Source: Chrysomallon squamiferum (lineage: Eukaryota > Mollusca > Gastropoda > Neomphalida > Peltospiridae). From it: DNA of 32,500 nt. The notes beneath the pieces are model-generated. The model was not told the origin of the DNA, made no database searches, and saw only the letters and a list, made by a program, of their open reading frames with translations. Shown here piece after piece: positions 1 through 11,227 of the stretch. The position numbers and the translations under genes are program-made. The stretch lies in the NCBI GenBank assembly GCA_012295275.1, contig CM022666.1:307501-340000 (forward strand), read 5' to 3'. The first letter of the stretch is position 1. Every line of letters starts with the position of its first letter.

Positions 1-21
1 ATTTTTATTATTATTATTATT

Positions 22-54
<33 letters not shown>

Positions 55-366
55 ATTGTTGCTTTATTACTATTATTGTTTTTGCTCTGAAATTAAGGAT
101 TAGTTAATAAAATTTAATTTGGTAGTATGCTTTATCTTGTATTCGTACATTAGTATGTATATATTCAAGAATTTTATGAATGTATGTATGTATGTATATA
201 AATGGACAAGTGCTTATCAGTTGTACATGTCTGTGTATGTATATAAATGGATCAGTGCTTATCAGTTATGTATGTGTATGTATGTATATTTGTATAACAT
301 TTTATCACATCTAGATTTCTTTCTCTTTACTTTTTTTCTTAATTATTTTTTTTTTTTTTTTGCTAG

Positions 367-386
367 AATGGAGAAGCAGGGTGACG
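367..386 (+). CDS. Gene U cytoplasmic-tail microexon, 20 nt
   Basis: This 20-nt exon lies between an AG acceptor after a long T tract (ending 366) and a GTAAGT donor at 387. Entered in phase 2 it reads (xx)A, then M-E-K-Q-G-D, and leaves in phase 1. It closely matches the 20-nt tail microexons of gene A at 20661 (M-E-N-Q-E-D) and 17845 (M-Q-N-Q-D-G), which is the main reason to accept so short an exon. It therefore belongs to the tail of a third receptor gene whose 5' part lies outside the window. Its acidic-type motif is degraded compared with gene A: glycine sits where gene A has glutamate. Function is inferred only by paralogy. Confidence 0.75.
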
Positions 387-811
387 GTAAGTAAATATTT
401 ATATTTCAAGTTATAAATAAATATATAGATAAATAGGTAGGTAGGTAAGTAGGTAGATTTGTTTTTTCATTGGGATGGCATCGTATCCAGCTGCTTTGAT
501 ACAAGATCATTTTCTAAAAATTATATTTATTGTCGAAGTATCGTGTCTCCATGATTATCGTTCTCAACACAAACGAAGAGAAAATATGAAAATCTTAATA
601 GTAACTGTTGTTTATTAATTTATTTTCATTCTTTCAGTTCTGTTTTTCTCGCTGTTATTGTTATTGAAGCTGCTATTAATATTATCATTACAACTATGAT
701 GATGATGATTATCGTGATCATCATCGTCGTCGTCAGCGTCATCACCATTGTCATCATCATCATCATCATCATCATTATTATTATTATTATTTCACTCTTT
801 TTATTTACCAG

Positions 812-827
812 CTAATGCTGATAAACC
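812..827 (+). CDS. Gene U cytoplasmic-tail microexon, 16 nt
   Basis: This 16-nt exon is flanked by TTACCAG and GTAAGTAAT. Entered in phase 1 it reads A-N-A-D-K-P with the proline codon split (CC|), as in the gene A microexons at 17526 (G-E-A-D-K-L) and 18153 (E-E-A-V-K-P). The following intron begins TAA in frame, so its retention would end the protein at K-P. The expected 20-nt partner exon is not present downstream; an AG microsatellite occupies its place. Confidence 0.72.
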
Positions 828-1028
828 GTAAGTAATTTAATTAATTAAAACTGAATATATGCTGTTTAGTCATTTATTATTTCTTTAAAATATTTCTAAT
901 TAAATTGGAAATATATAGCTGGTGATATTTACTTTCAGCTGAAATAAATGAAATTTTATGTAATAGTATGTTTTATCATGTATTCGTTCTTGAGTATATA
1001 TTTATATGTACTTGAGTATGTTTGTATG

Positions 1029-1035
<7 letters not shown>

Positions 1036-1119
<84 letters not shown>
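1036..1119. repeat. (AG)42 microsatellite replacing an expected microexon
   Basis: This is an uninterrupted 84-bp GA/AG dinucleotide tract. The sequence before it (about 960-1035) aligns with 123-200 and with 17735-17790, both of which precede a 20-nt tail exon. The sequence after it (1122-1145, TGGGACTGCATCCAGCTG) aligns with 473-500, which follows the gene U 20-nt exon. The tract thus occupies the position of an expected 20-nt microexon. Confidence 0.9.
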
Positions 1120-1124
<5 letters not shown>

Positions 1125-1282
1125 CATTGGGACTGCATCCAGCTGATTCCACACATTTAATTTACATACAAACTTATAATTATCATTCATAACACAAATG
1201 AAGGTAAAAATCGGAAAACCTTTCAGTCTTTTAATACTGTTTTTGTCGTAGTTGTTGCTGCTATTTCTGTTATTGTTGCTAT

Positions 1283-1320
1283 TATTATTATTATTATTAC
1301 TACTACTACTACTACTACTA

Positions 1321-1375
<55 letters not shown>
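1283..1375. repeat. (ATT)n/(ACT)n microsatellite
   Basis: An ATT run, a short TAC run and a longer ATT run together cover about 93 bp. It lies in the 3' part of gene U and has no coding content. From here to about 1690 (1376-1690) the sequence is unremarkable AT-rich DNA, with one AATAAA at 1396 that could be a polyadenylation signal. Confidence 0.85.
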
Positions 1376-1699
1376 GTACATGATAGTAACAAGACAATAA
1401 AGATAATATAAAACAGTATCATTTTAAGAAGCTTTATAAGAATAATGTAGCGAAATATAAACTTGCCAAAAAGAGAGCGCGACTGCAGCGAAAAATGGCT
1501 GACAGACGTATTGCATGTTACATTTGGTCAAAATTGGCTATTGTTACAAGCTGAAGCTATTTCTTAATGTGTTAGTATATGTTTTGATCTCAAGTCATTT
1601 TGGTGCTAGGTTCCAGCATAGGTGTGTATATTGTTTCTGTGAAAAAGCTACATTTAAATTAAATTGAATGCGGAAATATAAAAATATAAATATGTAGGG

Positions 1700-2264
1700 A
1701 AGGATGGGGTAAGTTAAGTCGACCTGGAACTGAACATCTCCACATAACTGAATAAAGAGCCTCAACGAGCAAGATCTTCCTATTTGCGGATAGTATTAAC
1801 ACAACCGAATTTCTCATAATGGTGTGGAAATGTTTTGTAACACATTTGTTGATTGCGTAATAAGAGCATTTTCAGCAGTTTTCCCTGATTCTGAAACGAC
1901 TCATAATGGTACTAAAATGTGATAGATGTTGCTAAAACACTACTTCAACTCAACGTATAACTTTCATTATGGTTGATACTAAACTTTTATAAAGACTATA
2001 AATATGGACATATGAATGTATATAGAATATTCTAACCTATTTTCACACATGCTATGCCATAATATTATGGGGGGGTGGTGTTTTTTTAAAAATCTTTTTG
2101 GCCCATTTTCGCTTGACATTGTTCCAAAGCTGCATCAACTGCATCTCGAATGAATCATGTCCCCTGCATCAATAAGAAATGTATGCTAACAGTAATCAGT
2201 AGATAGCTTCACCTTTTAGTCATATCTTCTCGTGTAGATCAGATTGCATAACTTACCCTTGACA
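1700..2264. mobile_element. Possible short terminal-inverted-repeat element
   Basis: GGGGTAAGTTAAGTCGAC near 1703-1720 is matched in inverse orientation by GCATAACTTACCCTTGAC near 2246-2263. The core GGGTAAGTTA is perfect and the flanks partly match. The 560-bp interior has no open frame of note and differs in texture from the surrounding microsatellites. A non-autonomous DNA transposon is the simplest reading, but the inverted repeat is short and no target-site duplication is clear. Confidence 0.35.
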
Positions 2265-2324
2265 ATAATAATAATGATTTGTTTTGTGTGTGAAATGTGA
2301 TTTGTTGTTTTGTTATTTATATAC

Positions 2325-2364
<40 letters not shown>

Positions 2365-2381
2365 TTTTTTTTTTTTTTTAG

Positions 2382-2413
2382 AAAGAGTTAAAGAACAGAA
2401 GAAAATTGACTGA
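2382..2413 (+). CDS. Candidate last coding exon of gene U
   Basis: After an (ATT)n plus T18 tract ending in TAG there is a short open stretch. In phase 1 it reads E-R-V-K-E-Q-K-K-I-D-stop, which resembles the terminal exon of gene A (E-A-V-K-P-I-T-L-K-S-P-stop) in position, acceptor type and length. However, the preceding visible exon (812-827) ends in phase 2, and in that phase this exon would give only K-S-stop. Either a missing 20-nt exon intervenes or this is not the real terminus. Confidence 0.3.
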
Positions 2414-2906
2414 AACTGAATGACTGCAGTTGTTAGCTTTTATTTATTTATTCTCACACATTTGCCTCTTTCATCATTAAGTGTAGATTTCTTCCTATGT
2501 AAGGTGATAAGTAATAGCTTCGATATTTGGAACCGTTCACTACTGACACCACTGATACATTAATGTACTGAAATAACTGATCTCTAATCTACAGAGTGTT
2601 GCTTACGAAGTTTCTTTGTTTTATTTGTCTATTTTTCCTGATTTTTAATTTTTTTTTTTTTTTTTTTTTTTTTTTGTAAATCTCTAAATCACTTTTAGCT
2701 CCGTTTTCTTTGTTGTGATGTCAAGTAACTGATTTAAAATGAAGAATCGAACTGTTAGTGCCAGTTATAAAACTAAAAATAAAAATGGTTGATTTGGGAA
2801 AACAACAACAATAAAACCTAATAAATAAATAAATAAAATTTGTACCAAGAAAATAGTAAATTAGATTGCGACAGAATATGATGTTGTTGTAGTATATTTT
2901 ACAAAA

Positions 2907-2949
<43 letters not shown>

Positions 2950-3189
2950 TCGCGGCTTATGAAACTGGTACTATTGCTAATATTTGTTAGTGCTTATATC
3001 TGTTCAGTAATTTTTTTCTCAACAAACGATGTTTATAATGGAAATTGTATCTGTAATCAAATAAAACTTTGTGGTACAGAAAATTGTTCCGTTTTACACC
3101 AGCTTGGTTATTTATTATTATTATTATTATTGTTATTATTAATAGTTCAAAAACTTTCACAGTTTAATATTACATTTTAATGTTTGCTT
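2414..3189. other. Intergenic, between gene U and gene A
   Basis: AT-rich DNA without convincing genes. It contains T runs (2650-2676), a possible polyadenylation region with overlapping AATAAA at about 2820-2837, an (ATT)n tract at 2909-2946 and another at 3109-3142. A 73-codon open frame at 2959-3180 has a hydrophobic start but owes part of its length to the second ATT tract; I do not regard it as a gene. Confidence 0.6.
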
Positions 3190-3327
3190 ATTGTGAAAGC
3201 ACAACCAGACTAATCATTTAGTGACGTAATTGAGGATTAAGATGAATTAATATATGACGCAGTTGTTTGACGTCACAGGTTTAACAAGATCACGCCTAAA
3301 TTAGAAGGTCAAGGTATTTTATGCACA
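3190..3327 (+). promoter_or_regulatory. Gene A promoter and 5' UTR with bZIP-type sites
   Basis: Three TGACG half-sites occur within 55 bp: TGACGTAAT (3222), TGACGCA (3255) and a full palindromic cAMP-response-element-type TGACGTCA (3268-3275). A weak TATA-like AATATATGA lies around 3248-3257, about 75 bp before the start codon. The block aligns with the region before gene B (21617-21748), including a shared CATTTA-N-TNACGTAAT core and TGACG-C/T-A-N-TGTTTGA. Conservation in both paralogues supports a promoter role; the factor is inferred. Confidence 0.55.
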
Positions 3328-3376
3328 ATGTCAAATTGTATTTTCTTTTTATTATGCACTGCAGCTTGGCCAGTAG
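3328..3376 (+). CDS. Gene A exon 1: signal peptide
   Basis: The exon reads M-S-N-C-I-F-F-L-L-C-T-A-A-W-P-V then G| before GTAAGT. A hydrophobic IFFLLCTAA core followed by small residues fits a secretory signal. I chose the ATG at 3328 rather than the one at 3321 because only 3328 gives the phase-1 exit shared with gene B and meets the next exon in frame. Gene B's counterpart differs at only 3 of 16 residues. Confidence 0.85.
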
Positions 3377-3587
3377 GTAAGTCAATCGCTATAACAGTAA
3401 TAGAATAACAAAAGAATAAATTAATAAAATAAACACTATAGAGATGACAAACGACTTCACCGTTTGCTAACAACAAAAATAAATCCGTACTTTTACAGTT
3501 TCTTGTAAAATAAATTTTTAAAGCAAACTTTCTGAAGAATGAATAATGCAAAATAAATTAAGTATAAATAAATAAAAAGATTATATA

Positions 3588-3629
<42 letters not shown>

Positions 3630-6600
3630 TATAATTATAATTATAATTATTATTATTTTTATTATTATTATTATTATTATATTATTATTATTATTATTAT
3701 TATAAAAGAACCAAAACTTGACAATAAATAACAACCGGTATTAAGCTTTTCACTAAACATAATAACAAGAATAAATTAGATAAAATAAATAAATAAATAA
3801 ATAAATAATTCTAAATCAGTATATTGCGTTTTACATTTAGTTCTACGAATGTGTTTTCCAGAAGGATTATATCTGCCACCAATACTAATTACCTTGCTTT
3901 CGTGGCTAAAATGTGCCTGAAGTATATGTAAAAAAGTTCAGCACGTTCTTGTAAATGACTGTTGCTCCCAAATAAATTAAAATAACGTGATAAAACTTTG
4001 GGTGATGAAAAGAACATCATTTGTTACGTCGCACGCGGCTGTGTGTGCTGCACGTGCTCACGCGGTGCGCTCGTGCTGTCACAGAAGCGCGTGCACTACA
4101 GATGTGTTGAAATCTTATTTTGATGCAGTGTTCAATTTGATCCAAAAACAAAAGGAATAATTTATCCTGTTAGGATGGGTCGCTGTCCAGGCTTAACGGA
4201 AAATCAGCGTCGTGAAGCTGTGGGACGGGTTAACGCCAGCCAACGCGTACACGACGTCGTTCAGTACAACGTGCACACCAGAGTGCGCACGTGCGACATG
4301 GATCTCGTTCTGGTAGACCACGATTAACTACACCAAGGGATGGTGGTATTTTGTGACGTCACAGGTTCGAAAGTGCTCCACGTTTAGCTTGCACTGTGCA
4401 GCAAACCACAGGCTCTAGAATTCACACTCAAACTGTGCGTACCCGACTCCATGCTGCTGGGTTACAAACACGTCGCCCTGTTGTAGATGTTCCCCTCACA
4501 GCGCGTCACATTCAGCAACGTCTGAAAATAAAATGTTCTCTCATTTTGTTATTTACTACCTTATATATAAGTATATAGGGAATAAATGGATATCAGATTT
4601 ATCCTGCAAATCGATTTTGGACCGCAATAAGACAAAGCTGATGTTTTGAGACAGACAGTAACCAGTTATTTCCTTTTTTAATGAAAACTGTTTTTAAAAT
4701 AGTATTTTTAGATCAAAACCAACAAGTAAACCTTTAAATAATTTATCGATGTTGTTAACTGTTCTCCAACTTAGTAGAAACTCCTTTATTTATGTGTGCG
4801 CACGTGTACTGTTGATCTTCAAAAATTGCAAAACTGCCTCAGTGTGACTCTTGGTATCTAATGTTGTACCTATTTGTGTGTATGTGTTTGTATATGTGTA
4901 TGTGATGTGTTTGTGTATGTGCATGTGTTTGTGTATCTGTATGTGTTTTTGTGTGTGTATGTGTGTATATGTGTGTGTGTGTGTATAAAACAATTATTAT
5001 AGTTGTTGTTTCTTTATAGTTAAAGCAGTTATGCTGACAGTAAAACCAAATCCTGTTTACGAAGGAGAGCACGTGACAATCAGATGTAGTATTGAGGACG
5101 CCAGCCGAATCGACCAAATCTTTTCTCTGATAATAAGAAGAAAGGACATCGAGGAAGCTGAGTACGTCAACTTCGGGGTAGCCGCCTCGGGGGAAAACGA
5201 CGGCAACGCCTTTTTCTACGACATAAAGTACACCTCTGTGGCAAACGTGACGGGACGACTGTACAGCGGCGACGCGAAAGAAGAAAGCTTTGTACAAATA
5301 GACATGTCGTCTTTCAGTAGCATTGATGAAGGATATTATCTGTGCGTACTCGATTATCTTAACTATGACTTCGAAAAGCAGACGACAATTGCTAGAATGA
5401 AAATTATTGTTAAAAGTAAGCAAAAGCTTTAGTGTAACCATAATTAATTATAAAAAGAAGAAGAAAAAAAAAAGAGAAAGAAAGAAAGAAAAACAGAAAA
5501 AAGAAAGTCTGATTCATGAATATTTTTGGTTAAAAATACGATACGCATATTTTCTGAAACTAACTAACTAAATATTTATTTATTTATATTTGTATTTAAT
5601 ATTTTCATTTATTCAATATGAACACATATCGAATTTCTGTTAATTTTAATGTTTGTATCTTTTCTTAAATTTACAGGTGCTACATTACCGAAGAAAAAAA
5701 TTGTAGGTTTGTACCGTTTTCAATTTTTATTTAGCTAACAATCGCGTTTGATGATAGAAAATTAAATATAAATTAATGTTTTGTTATTAAAACACACTTG
5801 TTTTTTTGTGTTAGCTATTTGTTAGAACACACAGTCAAATTCAGTATTTGAAATGGAATATGGTTCAACCAGAATTCACGGCATACTAAATATATGGAAT
5901 TTATTCATTTTATTTTATTATTATAATAATTGTTTTAAATTTTATTTTATTTTTTTATTTTATTTTATTTTATTTATATATTTATTTATTTTATTCATTT
6001 TGTTTTTGTTGTTGTTCCTGGTTTCATGGGAACAGCTGGTTGAAAATGGCGGTCTGTTTTATATATTGTAGTAGTTATTTATAGTTGATGAGCACTGATG
6101 TTCAAACATTAACATGCCGTTCTGTAGCACACTGTAGGAACCAATTTAAATAAGGAAATAAACAAAGAGGGTAATAAATGGAGGTAAAAGATAAACAGTT
6201 ACGTTCTGTTATTGTATATGTATCAGCTAAATATGTTTTGCATGCTTAAGTTAGCAATTTTTTAATGCCATTTGCATACTGGGCGTTCCTATATTCTCCA
6301 GAATTTCTTCGAGCGTCTTGAATAAAATATAAATAAAATAAAAAACAAATATTTTCCATGTTGCAACTCGAGACATGAAGGAATCAGATAGTTCCATTCA
6401 ATTGTTTTATAATAATAATATTATGGCTGTAACATTATTGCTATCGATGAAGCAATAACTGGAAAGTATGAAGGAGTTTGTACACTTTCATTAAAGAATT
6501 CTGTAATACTGTTTCTGACGTTGCTTAGTTTCAGATGGACAAGCACAGCTGCAAATAGATGCATATCCTACCTACAAAATAACTCCTCTGTCGGTCATGT

Positions 6601-7361
6601 GTCTTCCAACCAACTTCAGTAAAGATTACATTCTAACTTCTTTAACCCTGAACAGACAACGTAGCAATGACAGCGATGCTGTTGTTATGGCAACTGCTTC
6701 AACAGTCGGCACGGATGGTAAAGCGACACTGAACGACACGAGTCTGGAGGACTTGACCTCAGTGACAGGCAAGTGTGACAACAATGACACAGAAGGATCG
6801 TTTATCCAGATTCTGTTTCAGAAAATGACTTCGTCTTATGCAGGAATATACATCTGCACTGTCGGTTACACGAAATCTGGCACATCTCAGGATGCTACGG
6901 CTTCTAGAGTAATCGCTATTCAGAGTAAGTAATAAATGTTGCCACATATAGCTTTCATTTCTATAGACCTACATGTTGTATATGGCTTCGAAGTACTCCG
7001 GATTATCGCTACTTATTTGGAAGTATGTAGAATATTCTTATATTCTTTTTCGAGTTACATGATCTGCGTACAGTCTATGTAAAACTTGCCTAATGGGAAA
7101 CAACCCAGTTCCTCGTGTCACAGAACTTTCCAGAGCCTATAAGTGAAGCATACAAAAACGCTTGTAAATATTAGTTTCGGTTACAGTCTAACCTCTTGCT
7201 TCGAAGTACATCAGCAGAAATGTTATGCCCTTTGTATTTTTTAATATTCTGAATTACGTCAAATTGGATTTTTCCTTTGCAAGTTGTTAACAAAGCAGTG
7301 AACAAAAAAGAAGCCTATCCATTGAATACATTAATATTTGAATGTATTTACCCTGAAAACG

Positions 7362-7392
<31 letters not shown>

Positions 7393-9872
7393 TTTTTAAT
7401 ACATTAATATATATATATACATACACATATAAAACTACAAAATGTTTAACTATTTGTAACTCATAAACTTTATGATAATTTATGAAAATATTATTAAAGT
7501 GGAACTTAAGTATATAATGACATTGAAAGGAAAATAATACCGAAATAACAAAATGCTTGTTATTCTATTGTTGTTGGGGTTTTTTTGGTGGTTTTTTTTT
7601 GAAAAATAAAATAAATAAATCTAGTCACTGCCAAGATCAACTGATGTACAGTGAGTGCACGTTTTTCAACGCTCAGATTAGACTTTAATCTCAGATTATA
7701 CTGTAATCCTTTCTCTTCAGATTAGACTGTAATCCTTTCCCCTCAGATTATATTGTAATCCTTTCCCCTCAGATTATATTGTAATCCTTATCTCTCAGAT
7801 TGGACTTTAATCCTTTCCCATCAGATTATATTGTAATCCTTTCCCATCAGATTAGACTTGAATCCTTATCTCTCAGATTAGACTGTAATCCTTTCCCCTC
7901 AGATTAGACTGTAAACATTTCCCCTCAGATTAGACTTTAATCCTTATCTCTCAGATTAGACTTGAATCCTTATCTCTCAGAGTAGACTTTAATCCTTTTC
8001 CCTCAGATTATACTTTAATCCTTTCCCCTCAGATTAGACTTTAATCCTTATTTTTCAGATTAGACTTTAATCCTTTCCCCTCATATTAGACTTTAATCCT
8101 TATTTCTCAGATTAGACTGTAATCCTTTCCCCTCAGATTAGACTTTAATCCTTATCTCTCAGATTAGACTTGAATCCTTATCTCTCAGAGTAGACTTTAA
8201 TCCTTTTCCCTCAGATTATACTTTAATCCTTTCCCCTCAGATTAGACTTTAATCCTTATTTTTCAGATTATACTTTAATCCTTTCCCCTCAGATTAGACT
8301 TTAATCCTTATCTCTCAGATTAGACTTTAATCCTTTCCCCTCATATTAGACTTTAATCCTTATTTCTCAGATTAGACTGTAATCCTTTCCCCTCAGATTA
8401 TACTTTAATCCTTATTTCTCAGATTAGACTGTAATCCTTATTTCTCAGATTAGACTGTAATCATTTCCCCTCAGATTAGACTGTAATCCTTTCCCCTCAG
8501 ATTAGACTGTACTCCTTTCCCCTCAGATTAGACTGTAATCCTTTCCCCTCAGATTAGACTTTAATCCTTATTTCTCAGATTAGACTGTACTCCTTTCCCC
8601 TCAGATTAGACTTTAATCCTTATTTCTCAGATTAGACTGTAATCCTTTCCTCTCAGATTAGACTGTAATCCTTTCTCTTCAGATTAGACTTTAATCCTTA
8701 TTTCTCAGATTAGACTGTAATCCTTTCCTCTCAGATTAGACTGTAATCCTTTCTCTTCAGATTAGACTGTAATCCTTTCCGTTCAGTTTAGACTGTAATC
8801 CTTTCCTCTCAGATTAGACTGTAATCCTTTCCCCTCAGATTAGACTGTACTCCTTTCCCCTCAGATTAGACTGTAATCCTTTCCCCTCAGATTAGACTGT
8901 AATCCTTTCCCCTCAGATTAGACTTTAATCCTTATTTCTCAGATTAGACTGTACTCCTTTCCCCTCAGATTAGACTTTAATCCTTATTTCTCAGATTAGA
9001 CTAATCCTTATCTCTCAGATTAGACTTTAATCCTTTCCCCTCAGATTAGGCTGTAATCCTTTCCCCTCAGATTAGACTGTAATCCTTTCCCTTCAGATTA
9101 GGCTGTAATCCTCTCCCTTCAGATTAGGCTGTAATCCTTTCCTCTCAGATTAGACTGTAATCCATTCCTCTCAGATTAGACTGTAATCCTTTCCTTTCAG
9201 ATTAGGCTGTAATCCTTTCCTCTCAGATTAGACTGTAATCCTTTCCTCTCAGATTAGACTGTAATCCTTTCCTTTCAGATTAGACTGTAATCCTTTCTCT
9301 TCAGATTAGACTGTAATCCTTTCTCTTCAGATTAGACTGTAATCCTTACCTCTCAGATTAGACTTTAATCCTTATTTCTCAGATTAGACTTTAATCCTTA
9401 TTTCTCAGATTAGACTGTAATCCTTTCCTCTCAGCATAGACTGTAATCCTTATCTCTCAGATTAGACTGTAATCCTTTTCCCTCAGCATAGACTGTAATC
9501 CTTATCTCTCAGATTAGACTGTAATCCTTTTCCCTCAGATGATGCCGGTCTCGTAATACACATTAAATAAAACCTACTGATTGCGTATCTAGTTTGTTCA
9601 TTATGAGATGATGAGTCTTTGAAGAAAATGGGATCTTCTGTTAGAAACTTGCCATGTTTACTGAAAAAGTATCCCCAGTGAATATATGTGTATTATTTTT
9701 AATTTTTATTATTATTATTTAGATTAAGATAGTAAAGAACACAAGCATATATTAGTTTTATATTTACTTTGTTCTTTAATTAACAGGTACTAAGAATCCA
9801 ATAAGCACAACTCGAGGTATTTTATATAATTCTTATAAATACTTGTTAGCTATGATGAATATATGCGAAGAA

Positions 9873-9927
<55 letters not shown>

Positions 9928-9995
9928 TACTTAGCGTAATAATAGTTTATTCATTCAACAATATCAACAACAGAAACAAAATATATAAGTGTACA

Positions 9996-10047
<52 letters not shown>

Positions 10048-10224
10048 TTTAAAAATCTAATCGTTTGTTTCAATTTATTAATTTTTCCAAAAGCGTGAAT
10101 TTCACTGAACACGTCTGCTTGTTAATGTTTTGCATTTATTTTACAACAGATGAAGGTGCCATGAAAATGTCTTTGAGTATAGTCTGCTTTTATAACTGCA
10201 GAGTCACTCTCTCGATTCAGTTTG

Positions 10225-10260
<36 letters not shown>

Positions 10261-10317
10261 GATTATTATGATTATAATATTATGATTATGATTATGATTA
10301 TGATTATTAATATTATG

Positions 10318-10368
<51 letters not shown>

Positions 10369-10978
10369 GTTATTAATGCTTTACATGTATTTGTTCAGTT
10401 TTAACTGAAGTGCTAGAGATGAGAATAATTCCACGCACTGTATATGAAGGATTTCCTATGACTATCAGATGTGATATTGAGGACGACAAAGACTTGGGAT
10501 TATTCTATGGCCTAATATTAAAGCAGAAAGAGAAATCTGAAGATGAAGTCAACGTTGGTTATGTTTTGACATTGCATAATGAGGGCAGACCACAACTGGA
10601 AGAGCGTTTTAAAAAATTTGGAGCAAAACTGTCAGGAAAGTGTGACACCGTGAACAAAAGAGAATCTTTTCTGCAGCTGGAAATTCCGGAAATGTTAAGC
10701 TTATTGTCTGCACAATATCTTTGTCACTGCAATTTTTTCAACGAATCAAGAGGGTTGTTGAATTTTAAAATTTATGAAAATATCGATGTCAAAAGTAAGT
10801 AAATATATGGATTATAATAAAAACTAATCATGTACAAAAACAAAAGTAAAAAAAGGAACTTATATTGTATATTTACATTTTTGTTTCATATATGAAAGAA
10901 AATGATAAGTTTTGCTAACGAAACGTACGGACAATAGAAAATAAATTAAACTGCTGACAGATGATGATCATCATGACG

Positions 10979-11031
<53 letters not shown>

Positions 11032-11163
11032 TAAACAAAATAAATTTGCCGAGGAAAGAATCGGATTAGTGTTTAAGTATGTTGTAATGACGTTATTTTA
11101 TTAAAGTAATATATTAGTACAAAAAGCTATTAATGTTGTTATTATTATTGTTATTACTACTAC

Positions 11164-11227
<64 letters not shown>

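Larger units (their letters stand above)
3377..5019 (+). other. Gene A intron 1
   Basis: This 1.64-kb intron holds a head-to-head (AAT)n/(ATT)n pair at 3596-3704 that could fold into a long hairpin, a GC-richer patch at 4025-4100, a Tc1-type transposase relic (4175-4530) and a TG-rich tract (about 4861-4984). Otherwise it is AT-rich and unremarkable. Confidence 0.75.

Noticed and set aside
1698-1708. Possible 11-nt microexon (GGAAGGATGGG) in gene U that would fix the phase
   Set aside because: Its donor lies at the end of a candidate inverted-repeat element, and it has no resemblance to the other tail exons.
2959-3180. 73-codon open frame with a hydrophobic leader just upstream of gene A
   Set aside because: Part of its length is a run of leucines from an ATT microsatellite, and no equivalent exists before gene B.
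3321-3323. Upstream ATG at 3321 as the gene A start
   Set aside because: Its frame runs into TAA right at the donor and does not match the phase of the next exon or of gene B.
4839-5441. 200-codon minus-strand open frame opposite Ig 1
   Set aside because: It is the antisense of a clear Ig exon extended through a TG microsatellite.
7672-9536. CRISPR-like array
   Set aside because: Units are contiguous 26-bp repeats without unique spacers, inside a eukaryotic intron.
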